This document shows positions 24,239 through 32,169 of a stretch of DNA of 64,000 nucleotides, piece by piece. This DNA is from DATAVB01 sp040414495 (GTDB lineage Bacteria > Actinomycetota > Actinomycetes > Mycobacteriales > QHCD01), in the NCBI GenBank assembly GCA_040414495.1, contig JBEDUI010000177.1, forward strand, positions 12,796 through 76,795. The letters are read 5' to 3'. Position 1 is the first letter of the stretch. Each line of letters begins with the position of its first letter. The translations under genes and the position numbers were made by a program. The notes under the pieces are model-generated. The model saw nothing but the letters and a program-made list of their open reading frames with translations, was not told the origin of the DNA and did not search any database.

Positions 24239-26557
24239 TCACGTTGGTGGAACCGGGTCGCGGTCGTCTTCGATCAGCGCGAAATAGCTCTCCTCCTCCT
24301 GAGCGAAATGCAGGCACAGCACGGTGTACAGCCCGTACAGGCAGGCCAGCAGATCTTCCGGATCACCGTCCGGCCCAGCATCGAGCAGCGCGCCCAGGCG
24401 CTGGCTGAGCCGATCAATCTCGGCGTGCATCCGGCTCATGGTCGCCGTCGCCTCGGCACTGCCGAGCGGCCGGGCCAAAGCGGGATAAAGCTCGGTTTCT
24501 TCGGCGTGTTCGTGCGGCAGCAATTCGGTGCTCAAGAACCGGTGCACCTCACGTAGCCGCTCGGTTGCCTGCGGCGTGGCACCGTCCCGGCTCAGCACAT
24601 CGGCCGCATCACGAATCATCGGCAACGCCGCCCGTAATTCACCGTGTTCAGCCGCGAATCGGCGCAACAGCGAAGCAGTCGGTTCCGGGACCTGCACGCT
24701 GTCCCCCGAGCCGGCGCGCAATGCCCGCAAGGCGTTGATGATCACCGCGACGTCGATGCCCTCCTGCAAAAGCGCGCCAGCGGCGGCCGGCAGCCAGCCA
24801 AGCGCCGCGATTACCATTGCCACCAGCGAAAGCCCCATGCCGACGACGGCGCTCTGGATGGCGATGGACCGCGACCGGCGGGCTATATCCATCGCATCCG
24901 CCAGCCGATCCAACCGGTCCGCGGCCAGTACGACATCGGCCGACTCGGATGCCGCCGCCGCACCGCCAATAGCGACACCGACGGTTGCTGCCGCCAACGC
25001 CGGAGCATCGTTCACGCCATCACCGACCATCACGGTGACCGCTCGCCGCCCTTCCGCGCGTACCGCGTTCACCTTGTCCTGCGGCGTTTGCTGAACCAGT
25101 ACGCCATCGAGGCCGAGCACGGTCGCGACCTCCCGGGCCGGTTCGGCCCGGTCGCCGGTGAGCATGACCAGCCGCTGCAGCCCCGCCGCCCGTAACCTAC
25201 GTAGCGTCCGGGGCGCATCGGTACGAAGCCGATCGCGAAGCAGGATCGCCCCCTTTACGTCGCCATCGACGCAGAGCCAGACGAGCGCGGCGCCATCGAG
25301 TACGGCCCGGCGTTCGGCGGTACGCGCCCAGTCAGGCAACGACTCGGGCAGATCGACCTTCCCGACGCCCACCCGTTGGTCGGCGATGGTGCCCTGCGCG
25401 CCCTGGCCCGGACGCTCGGTCACGTCGGCCGGCACCGGGAGGGTCAGCCCACGAACGGTCGCTTCCTGGACGATGGCCCGGGCCAGCACGTGCGGCGATA
25501 CCTGGTCAACCGCGGCGGCGAGTCTCAGCACCTCGTCGCCGTCCCACCCCTGCGCCGGGATCACGTCGACCACGGTCGGCCGGCCCACGGTCAGCGTCCC
25601 GGTCTTGTCGACCACCAGCGTGCGGGCCGCGGCGAGGCGTTCCAGCGCCGCTCCGTCGCGAACCACGACGCCGCGGTGCGCCGCCCGGGACAGACCGGCC
25701 ACGATCGCGACCGGCGCGGCCAACAGCAGCGGGCATGGCGTCGCGACCACCAACACCGCGACCGCGCGCGACGCCGACCCGGAGAACAACCAGGCCGCAC
25801 CGGCCACCAGCAGGCTCAGCGGCAGGAACCAGGCCGCGTATCGGTCGGCGAGGCGAACGACCGGCGCCTGCTCGGCGCCGGCCTCGTCGGCAAGTCGTAC
25901 GATCCCCGCGTACGTACCTTCGGCGGCCGGGGCGCTGGCGGACATTTCGAACGCGGCGCCCGCGTTGATCGAACCGCTGCGGACGGTTTCGCCCGTCCCG
26001 TATTCGACCGGTACGGATTCCCCAGTTAGTACGGATTCATCGAGTACTGCCGTACCGCTCGTGATGCGGCCGTCCACTCCGACGACCTCACCCGGTCCCA
26101 CCACGACCACATCGCCGGCGACCACGCTGTCCAGGGGTACGACCGACAATTGCTCGTCCCGCCGTAGCCGTGCCGTCCTCGGCACGTGCTCCCGTAATGC
26201 CCGCAGCTCGCGGGAAGCGCGGCGTTGTGCCGCGGATTCGAGCGACCGGCCGGTCGCCAGCATCAGGGCGATCAACGCCCCGGCCAGGTATTCGCCCACG
26301 GCGAGCGTGCCGACCAACGCCAGGACCGCGATCAGGTCGACACCGGCCCGTCCCCGACGCAGCGCGGCCAGGACCCAGACCAACGCCGGAACGATCGCGA
26401 TGATGGTGCCGATGGCCCAGCACAGGTCGGCCGCGGAATTGCGGCCGGCCAGCCACAACGCACCACCGACGACCAGAGCGGCGAACGTCGCTGCGAGTAG
26501 GCCGGTGTCCACTCGGGACTCGGCTGTCCACTGTGTGAATTTCTGGCGGGCGATCAC
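24239..26557 (-). CDS. P1B-type metal ATPase with C-terminal hemerythrin-like domain (P1B-5, Nia-like)
   Basis: 772 residues from GTG 26557 with GGAGGGGG five bases upstream. Landmarks in order: TGES actuator loop, ATPCPLLLAAP (the TPCP metal site of membrane helix 4), DKTGTLT phosphorylation site, MVGDGVNDAPAL hinge, and LLQEGIDVAVIINALRAL in the last helix pair. There is no N-terminal heavy-metal domain. The final 150 residues have the iron-binding pattern of hemerythrin-like domains: EVHRFLSTELLPHEHAEETE, SRMHAEIDRL and LHFAQEEESYF. TPCP plus a hemerythrin tail is the signature of P1B-5 ATPases, described as nickel/iron exporters. The direct evidence is the motifs; the metal is inferred. 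Confidence 0.85.
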   Translation of the reverse strand: MIARQKFTQWTAESRVDTGLLAATFAALVVGGALWLAGRNSAADLCWAIGTIIAIVPALVWVLAALRRGRAGVDLIAVLALVGTLAVGEYLAGALIALMLATGRSLESAAQRRASRELRALREHVPRTARLRRDEQLSVVPLDSVVAGDVVVVGPGEVVGVDGRITSGTAVLDESVLTGESVPVEYGTGETVRSGSINAGAAFEMSASAPAAEGTYAGIVRLADEAGAEQAPVVRLADRYAAWFLPLSLLVAGAAWLFSGSASRAVAVLVVATPCPLLLAAPVAIVAGLSRAAHRGVVVRDGAALERLAAARTLVVDKTGTLTVGRPTVVDVIPAQGWDGDEVLRLAAAVDQVSPHVLARAIVQEATVRGLTLPVPADVTERPGQGAQGTIADQRVGVGKVDLPESLPDWARTAERRAVLDGAALVWLCVDGDVKGAILLRDRLRTDAPRTLRRLRAAGLQRLVMLTGDRAEPAREVATVLGLDGVLVQQTPQDKVNAVRAEGRRAVTVMVGDGVNDAPALAAATVGVAIGGAAAASESADVVLAADRLDRLADAMDIARRSRSIAIQSAVVGMGLSLVAMVIAALGWLPAAAGALLQEGIDVAVIINALRALRAGSGDSVQVPEPTASLLRRFAAEHGELRAALPMIRDAADVLSRDGATPQATERLREVHRFLSTELLPHEHAEETELYPALARPLGSAEATATMSRMHAEIDRLSQRLGALLDAGPDGDPEDLLACLYGLYTVLCLHFAQEEESYFALIEDDRDPVPPT

Positions 26558-26750
26558 ATCGGCCCCCTCCGATCACCGCACCGTCCGGCCCGGCCTGAAG
26601 TCGCGTCCTTCCAGTTTGGACGGTTCACGATAGGTTGCAACGGTCATTGGTCCCGATCCAGCGGCGGCCGAATGGGCCATATCTCAGGCAATTTCGGTGT
26701 GCCTGCAACACTTACGCAAGAAAAGTGTTCTCTCGTCCTGACTGCACTGA

Positions 26751-28082
26751 TCACGCGGCGTTTCGCGGGATTGTCATCGTGACCTCAGCGCCGCCTCCGG
26801 GCCGATTCGCCGCGACCGCCTGCCCGCCGTGCGCACCGGCGATCGCACTCACAATCGCCAACCCCAGACCCGCGCCACCGCCACCGGAATTCGGGCGCGC
26901 GAATCGTTCGAACGCCTGCGGCAGGAATTCCGGTGGAAATCCGGGCCCGGAATCCCGGACCGAAATCTCCAGATCAGCTCCGGCGGCACGTCCACTGACC
27001 ACAATGGACGTACCGGCCGGGGCAAAGCGCAATGCGTTGTCGATCAGATTGTCGACCGCCTCGCGAAGACGGGCCGGGTCGACATCAGCGGTGAGGCCGG
27101 CCGGCACGTCCAGCCGACAGTCAACGCCAGCGGTAACGGCGCGCTGCGCGGCATGCTCGACGCTCGCGGCCAGCAGCGCGCCGATATCGGTGTGCTCCAA
27201 CTGGGGCGGAATCCGGTCCTCGTCGCTGCGGGCCAGGAAAAGCAACTGTTCGGTGATCCGCGCCAGTCGCGCCACTTCGTCGGTGGCGTGGGCTATCGCC
27301 TCGGTGAGTTCCTCCCGGCTCCGGCCCGGCCGTCCCGCCAATTCCAGTTCGCCACGCAGCACCGCGAACGGCGTTCGCAACCCGTGACTGGCGTCGGCGA
27401 CGAGGGCGCGCTGTCGGCGCAGCGCCCGGTCGAGCCTGCTCAGCAACTCATTCATGGTGGTGGCGAGCGCCGCGATCTCGTCATGGGTACGCGGTATCCG
27501 GACCCGCGGCGCCGGATCGCGCGCGGAAATACCGGCCACCTCACGCCGCAGCCGTTCCACCGGCGACAGCGCCGATCGCGCCAGGGTGTAGGCACCGATC
27601 CCGGCCACCGCCACGACCACCACGCCGGCCACCACAAGCTCGCGGGTGACATCGCTGAGCGTGTGGTCGGTTGCCTCGAGCGACACCGCGGCCACGGCCA
27701 CCCAGCCCGGGTGGCGGGCCAGCGGGGCCGCGACGACCCGCTGCCGCTCGTCCTCGGCGCTGACCGTCAGCGCTACCTGGCGATTCCGGGCCTGGGCCAG
27801 CGTGGTTGCGCTCAATGTCGGAACATCCTCGGCGCTACCGCCACGAACCCGCCCAGCCGGATCGAGCACCTGGACGACGAATTCACCCGGCGGCGGCGTG
27901 CCGGTGATCGGTCTCGACCCGGATACGTAGCGATCCGCCTGCCCCAGCCGCGCCGTCAGTTGCGAATCCACCGAGCGCAACAGCGACGAGGACAGCCGGG
28001 CCACGAAAAGCCAACTGCCCAACGCGAAAAGCACCGCGGCCGACAGCGCGAATACGACGGCGAGCCGGAGCCGGATGGACAT
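26751..28082 (-). CDS. Sensor histidine kinase (partner of the upstream OmpR-type regulator)
   Basis: 443 residues from ATG 28082, two bases after the regulator stop, so the pair forms one operon. Two membrane helices near residues 8-30 and 140-165 enclose an extracytoplasmic sensor, followed by a HAMP-like segment, the H box ADASHGLRTPFAVLRGELEL, the N box REAVDNLIDNALRF and the G1/G2 boxes SVRDSGPGFPPEFLPQAF and GAGLGLAIVSAIAGAHGG. The H box has Gly where most kinases have Glu (HELRTP), but the phospho-acceptor His is present. Stimulus unknown; divergent from the flavin/redox operon. Confidence 0.85.
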   Translation of the reverse strand: MSIRLRLAVVFALSAAVLFALGSWLFVARLSSSLLRSVDSQLTARLGQADRYVSGSRPITGTPPPGEFVVQVLDPAGRVRGGSAEDVPTLSATTLAQARNRQVALTVSAEDERQRVVAAPLARHPGWVAVAAVSLEATDHTLSDVTRELVVAGVVVVAVAGIGAYTLARSALSPVERLRREVAGISARDPAPRVRIPRTHDEIAALATTMNELLSRLDRALRRQRALVADASHGLRTPFAVLRGELELAGRPGRSREELTEAIAHATDEVARLARITEQLLFLARSDEDRIPPQLEHTDIGALLAASVEHAAQRAVTAGVDCRLDVPAGLTADVDPARLREAVDNLIDNALRFAPAGTSIVVSGRAAGADLEISVRDSGPGFPPEFLPQAFERFARPNSGGGGAGLGLAIVSAIAGAHGGQAVAANRPGGGAEVTMTIPRNAA

Positions 28083-28084
28083 CC

Positions 28085-28762
28085 TTACACCGTTTCGTGA
28101 CGCAATCGATAGCCAATACCTCGTACCGTCTCGATGTCGTTCCGGCCGAACGGGGCATCGACCTTGCGCCGCAGGTAATTCACGTACTGATCGACGACAT
28201 TCGAGGTGCCCTCGTAGGCGAAATCCCATACCGCCTCAAGGATCTGCGAGCGGGTGAGGACAGTCCCGGGGTGGCGGAGAAAGAATTCGAGGAGGCCGAA
28301 TTCCTTGGGCGATAAATCGAGTTCGGTCTCCGAACGCCAGGCGCGTTTGCCGGCCGGATCGAGCTTCAAATCGCCTTCGGTAAGAACGGCCGGGCGGCGC
28401 CGGCCGTCGCGTCGGGTCAGCGCCCGCAGTCGGGCGGCCAACTCCAACAGGCTGAACGGTTTGACGAGGTAGTCGTCGGCCCCGGCATCCAGGCCCCGGA
28501 CCCGGTCGCCGACCTCGTCGCGTGCGGTCAGCATCAGCACCGGCACCCAGATGTCCTTTTCCCGCAGTCGCCGGCACAATTCGAGCCCGTCGAATCCCGG
28601 CAGCATGATGTCCAGCACGATGGCGCCGTACGACTGCTCGGTCGCCTTCCAGAGCCCCTCCGGACCGTCGCCGGCCACGTCGACGACGTACCCCTCCTCG
28701 GCCAGCGCACGTTCGAGCACCCGGGCCATTCGCGCCTCGTCCTCGATCACGAGAACCCGCAT
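28085..28762 (-). CDS. OmpR-family response regulator
   Basis: 225 residues. The receiver domain starts MRVLVIEDEARMARVLERAL, has the phospho-acceptor aspartate in AIVLDIMLPG and the conserved lysine in LVKPFSLLELA. A winged-helix output domain follows (LDLSPKEFGLLEFFLRHPGT, then NVVDQYVNYLRRKVD and IETVRGIGYRL). It precedes its kinase by 2 bp. The GTGA/TCAC cluster at 28786-28836 lies directly upstream, so self-regulation and control of the divergent redox operon are plausible. Confidence 0.9.
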   Translation of the reverse strand: MRVLVIEDEARMARVLERALAEEGYVVDVAGDGPEGLWKATEQSYGAIVLDIMLPGFDGLELCRRLREKDIWVPVLMLTARDEVGDRVRGLDAGADDYLVKPFSLLELAARLRALTRRDGRRRPAVLTEGDLKLDPAGKRAWRSETELDLSPKEFGLLEFFLRHPGTVLTRSQILEAVWDFAYEGTSNVVDQYVNYLRRKVDAPFGRNDIETVRGIGYRLRHETV

Positions 28763-28785
28763 AACGCGAGGCTACGCAGCACCGG

Positions 28786-28836
28786 ATGTGAAAACCGTGA
28801 GAGCGGCAAATGTGAACCCTCACATCTTCTTCTCAC
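28786..28836. promoter_or_regulatory. Candidate regulator-binding cluster in a divergent promoter
   Basis: Within 51 bp there are GTGA words at 28788, 28797 and 28812, and TCAC words at 28820 and 28833. A perfect inverted repeat ATGTGAACCCTCACAT lies at 28810-28825. The site lies between the response regulator gene (start 28762) and the redox operon (start 28905), the usual place for OmpR-type binding. The sequences are seen; the binder is inferred. Confidence 0.5.
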
Positions 28837-28904
28837 CGGTATTACATGACCGCATGTGCACCCTCAAGTGGCCAGGAAAATCCAGTAGGGAAGGGAATTC
28901 CGAT

Positions 28905-29267
28905 ATGGCCACCGAGTCGCGGCAGCCGCCGGAATTCGGCGAGTCGCCGAACTTATCTACCCGTACGGACGGAATTCGGCGGGCACGCCGGATATCCAAC
29001 TGGACCGCCGCCGCGCTGATCGTGGGTGCCGGGGCAACCGCCGTAGCGCTGGGCCACAATGCGCTGCCGGCCGGCCATCCCTCCGGTGCCAACTCGTCCA
29101 CGACGACCAGCGGCACCGGCCAGGCGAGTCACTCCGGAACCGGACCGCGGGTGTCGCACTCGGTCGCCACCACGAGCGGATCCGGCGTCACGACGACCAC
29201 CACCCGCACCGTGCACGGCAAGACCATCGTCACCACCGTTCGGCATCCGGGCCACGGGGACGACTGA
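28905..29267 (+). CDS. Small membrane protein opening the redox operon
   Basis: 120 residues from ATG 28905 with GGAAGGG nine bases upstream. One transmembrane helix (NWTAAALIVGAGATAVALGH) follows a short cytoplasmic part, and the rest is a Thr/Ser-rich exported tail with SSTTTSGTGQASHSG and VTTTTTRTVHGKTIVTTV. It overlaps the next gene by 1 bp (TGATG). By position it could be the electron acceptor or the membrane anchor of the system, but the usual ApbE target motif (D-x-x-S/T-G-A-T) is not present. Function unknown. Confidence 0.6.
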   Translation: MATESRQPPEFGESPNLSTRTDGIRRARRISNWTAAALIVGAGATAVALGHNALPAGHPSGANSSTTTSGTGQASHSGTGPRVSHSVATTSGSGVTTTTTRTVHGKTIVTTVRHPGHGDD

Positions 29268-30178
29268 TGTGGCGGCGGGTCGAGACCGGGGACGCGACGG
29301 TCGGCGTGGCCGAACGCGATGCACTGGGCACCACGGCCCGGGTCGCGGTGTGGCCGCCGTCCGATCTGGGCCGGACCCAGACCGCGGTCGACGTGGTGCT
29401 CGAGGAGTTGGACCAGCAGGCCAGCCGGTTCCGCGACGACTCGGAGATCTCGTGGCTGCATCACCGCGACGGCGGCATCTTCCTCGTCAGCGCCGGGTTG
29501 GCCGAGGCGATCCAGGTGGCTTTGGAGGCGGCGCGCTGGACTGGCGGGCTCCTCGACCCGACCGTTGGAGCGGCGTTGATCGCCCTCGGGTACGACCGCG
29601 ACTTCGCCGCCGTGGATCCGGTCCGAGCCGGGGCGCCGCTGCGGTCGATCCCGGCGCCGGGCTGGGAGTGCGTGCGGCTGGATGGTCGGCTGCTGCGGCT
29701 GCCGGCTGGGGTCCGGTTGGATCTCGGCGCCACCGCGAAGGGCCTGGGCGCCGACCGGTGTGTGCGGGCCTGCCCGAGCGACGGCGGCGTGCTGGTCAGC
29801 CTCGGCGGTGACATCGCCATCGGTGGCGCACCGCCACGCGGTGGTTGGCCGATCGATGTGGAAGCCGGCGAACCGATCCGGCTCGCCGGCGGTGCGGTGG
29901 CGACCTCGACGACGGCCTGCCGCAGCTGGCGACGGGCGGGCCGGCAGTTACACCACATCATCGATCCGCGGACCGGGCTGCCGGCCGCCGGCCGCTGGCG
30001 GTCGGTCAGCGTGCTCGCACCGACCTGCGCACAAGCCAATGCCGCCGCTACCGCGACGGTGGTGGCCGGCACCGACGACTGGCTGCTCTCGACCGGGCTG
30101 GCGGCGCGACTGGTCGATGTGGACGGTGAGCTTCGGCTCATTGGTGGTTGGCCGCCCGAACAGGGATATGGACGATGA
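29267..30178 (+). CDS. apbE: FAD:protein FMN transferase
   Basis: 303 residues. ApbE attaches FMN from FAD to a Thr or Ser of a target protein. Seen here: ASRFRDDSEISWL, VRLDLGATAKGLGADR, VSLGGDIAIGG and HHIIDPRTGLPA, which are the FAD and metal-binding elements in order. No signal peptide is apparent, so it may act on the cytoplasmic side or be exported by another route. Its start overlaps the previous stop by 1 bp and its stop overlaps the next start by 4 bp (ATGA), so all are co-translated. Confidence 0.9.
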   Translation: MWRRVETGDATVGVAERDALGTTARVAVWPPSDLGRTQTAVDVVLEELDQQASRFRDDSEISWLHHRDGGIFLVSAGLAEAIQVALEAARWTGGLLDPTVGAALIALGYDRDFAAVDPVRAGAPLRSIPAPGWECVRLDGRLLRLPAGVRLDLGATAKGLGADRCVRACPSDGGVLVSLGGDIAIGGAPPRGGWPIDVEAGEPIRLAGGAVATSTTACRSWRRAGRQLHHIIDPRTGLPAAGRWRSVSVLAPTCAQANAAATATVVAGTDDWLLSTGLAARLVDVDGELRLIGGWPPEQGYGR

Positions 30179-30729
30179 ACGGGATCGTGGCGTCGCAGGG
30201 CCTGTGGCTGGTGTCGCGGGCCAGCGGCTTGGCGGTGCTGGTCCTGCTGAGCATCGTGGTGGCGCTGGGCGTGGCCGCCCGAGTTGGCACCAGACCCCTG
30301 AATTGGCCGCGGTTCGTCGTTGCCGACCTGCACCGCACACTCGCCCTGTTCTCCATCGGGTTCCTGGGGCTGCACGTCGGCACCGCGCTGCTCGACCCGT
30401 ACGTGCAGATCGGTTGGGCCGCCGTGCTGGCGCCGTTCACGTCGGCGTACCGGACCGTGGCGGTCGGCCTGGGCACGCTGGCGGTGGATCTCGGCGCCGC
30501 CGTGGTGCTCACCAGCCTGGTCCGGCGGCGCCTGGGCTACCGGGCCTGGCGGTTGGTGCACTGGCTGGCGTACCTGGCCTGGCCAATCGCGTTCGCGCAC
30601 TCGCTCACCGCCGGCAACGACCTGCGGCTCGCCTGGGTGGCGGCGATCGAATGGGCCTGCGCCGGATTGGTCGCCACCGCTGTTCTCACCCGACTAATGG
30701 AGCGGGTACGGCCGAGGAGGGCCTGGTGA
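30175..30729 (+). CDS. Ferric-reductase-like transmembrane protein
   Basis: 184 residues from ATG 30175 (overlapping the apbE stop). About five or six hydrophobic helices with histidines HRTLALFSIGFLGLHVG and RLVHWLAYLAWPIAFAHSL, the paired histidine spacing of ferric-reductase/MsrQ/NOX-type heme b membrane domains. It should carry electrons across the membrane between the cytoplasmic flavo-FeS proteins and an outside acceptor. It overlaps the next gene by 4 bp (GTGA). Confidence 0.8.
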   Translation: MNGIVASQGLWLVSRASGLAVLVLLSIVVALGVAARVGTRPLNWPRFVVADLHRTLALFSIGFLGLHVGTALLDPYVQIGWAAVLAPFTSAYRTVAVGLGTLAVDLGAAVVLTSLVRRRLGYRAWRLVHWLAYLAWPIAFAHSLTAGNDLRLAWVAAIEWACAGLVATAVLTRLMERVRPRRAW

Positions 30730-31961
30730 TCAGCCAACTGACGCTCCCGTCCCGACTGTTGCCGGATGGGTTCGGGCCGACGAGCCTGGCCGGGCACCAG
30801 CAGCGATACGGACCGCTGCCGCGCGGCGGATCTGAGCTCATCTCGGAGGTGGCGCGGGCCGGCCTCACCGGTCGCGGCGGGGCCGCATTTCCCACCGCCC
30901 GCAAGCTCGCCGCGGCGAGAAATGCGGGGCGGCGTACCCCGATCGTGGTAGCGAATGGGACGGAGGGCGAGCCGGCCAGCGCGAAGGACAAGGTGCTGCT
31001 CGCCCGCTCTCCGCACCTCGTAGTCGACGGCGCGGTCCTCGCGGCCGGCATGGTCGGGGCCGACCGGGCGGTACTGGTGGTGCACCACGCCGTCCGCGAG
31101 ATCCTCGATGCGGCTCTCGCCGAGCGGACCGACCCCATCCGGGTCGAGGTTCACACCGCCGCCGAACGGTTCGTGGCCGGCGAGGCGAGCGCCGTCGTGC
31201 ACTGGATCGCCCGTCGCGCCGCCGTCCCGACCGCGAAACCGCCGCGACTGTCCGAACGCGGGTTGCACAACCGTCCGACGCTGGTACAGAACGTCGAGAC
31301 GCTGGCCCATCTGGCGCTCATTGCCCGGTACGGCGCGTCCTGGTTCCGTTCGGCGGGAACAGCGGCCGAGCCCGGAACGATGCTGGTCACCATCGCCGGT
31401 GCCGTCGCCGAACCATGCGTACGGGAGGTGCCGATCGGTACGCCGGTCGGTGCGGTGCTGGCGCTGGCCGGCGAGCCGACCCGGCCGTTGCAGGCGCTGC
31501 TGTTGGGTGGCTATTACGGCACCTGGGCCGACGTCGAAACCGTGCTGCCGCGGCCGTTCTCGCGAGCGGGCTTGGCGGCGGTAGGCGGCGACGTCGGCGC
31601 CGGCCTCATCGCCGCGCTGCCGAAAAGCGCCTGCGGTGTAAGGGAAACCGCCCGGTTGGTGCGTTACCTCGCCGACGAGTCAGCCGGTCAGTGCGGACCG
31701 TGCGTATTTGGGTTGGACGCGATCGCGGACGAATTGCAGCGGATCAGCGACGGTCGTACCGGCGATAACGGATTGCTGCGGCGCTGGCTCGGCCAGGTCG
31801 ACGGTCGGGGTGCCTGCGCTCATCCGGACGGGGTGGTGCGATTGATTCGCAGTGCGTTCGCGGTATTCGGCGACGAATTGCGGCGGCACGCCGACGGCCA
31901 CGGCTGCGGCCAATTGCCGTCCTCTCCGGTGTTGCCGATTCCGCCCCGGAGACGGCGATGA
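30726..31961 (+). CDS. NuoF-like flavin and iron-sulfur protein (NADH-dehydrogenase 51 kDa-like)
   Basis: 411 residues from GTG 30726, which overlaps the previous stop. The N-terminal GRGGAAFPTARKL and NGTEGEPASAKDKVLL segments are the NADH/FMN-binding motifs of NuoF; an SLBB-like middle part follows, and near the C-terminus AGQCGPCVFGL and GRGACAHPDG supply cysteines for a cluster. Canonical NuoF uses a longer C-x2-C-x2-C...C set; only three of these are clearly kept here. It probably feeds NADH electrons to the ferredoxin and the membrane protein. Confidence 0.85.
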   Translation: MISQLTLPSRLLPDGFGPTSLAGHQQRYGPLPRGGSELISEVARAGLTGRGGAAFPTARKLAAARNAGRRTPIVVANGTEGEPASAKDKVLLARSPHLVVDGAVLAAGMVGADRAVLVVHHAVREILDAALAERTDPIRVEVHTAAERFVAGEASAVVHWIARRAAVPTAKPPRLSERGLHNRPTLVQNVETLAHLALIARYGASWFRSAGTAAEPGTMLVTIAGAVAEPCVREVPIGTPVGAVLALAGEPTRPLQALLLGGYYGTWADVETVLPRPFSRAGLAAVGGDVGAGLIAALPKSACGVRETARLVRYLADESAGQCGPCVFGLDAIADELQRISDGRTGDNGLLRRWLGQVDGRGACAHPDGVVRLIRSAFAVFGDELRRHADGHGCGQLPSSPVLPIPPRRRR

Positions 31962-32161
31962 CAGCGCGACTGCGGGTGGACCCCATTGCCTGCGATGGAC
32001 GTGGCCTATGCGCCGAATTACTTCCGGAATTGATTCACCTTGACGACTGGGGATTTCCGATGATCCGTGACGTCGCCGTACCTGAACATCTTTACGCTGA
32101 TGCACGCGTCGCCGAATCTATGTGCCCCAGACTCGCCCTGCGCCTCGCCACCACCCGATAG
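31958..32161 (+). CDS. Ferredoxin, 3Fe-4S type
   Basis: 67 residues; the ATG overlaps the previous stop (ATGA). Three cysteines in the pattern C-x5-C ... C-P: VDPIACDGRGLCAELLPE and ESMCPRLALRL. This is the single-cluster ferredoxin type found with cytochromes P450 and oxidoreductases in actinobacteria. As the last gene of the operon it most likely shuttles electrons between the NuoF-like protein and a membrane or flavin acceptor. Confidence 0.85.
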   Translation: MTARLRVDPIACDGRGLCAELLPELIHLDDWGFPMIRDVAVPEHLYADARVAESMCPRLALRLATTR

Positions 32162-32169
32162 CGGTTCCG

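Noticed and set aside
25158..26633. Long plus-strand frame opposite the metal ATPase
   Set aside because: Ser/Arg/Thr-rich shadow typical of antisense to GC-rich coding DNA; the minus strand has all ATPase motifs.
29461..30600. Minus-strand frame opposite apbE and the ferric-reductase-like gene
   Set aside because: Low-complexity shadow; the plus-strand frames form a tightly coupled operon with recognised domains.
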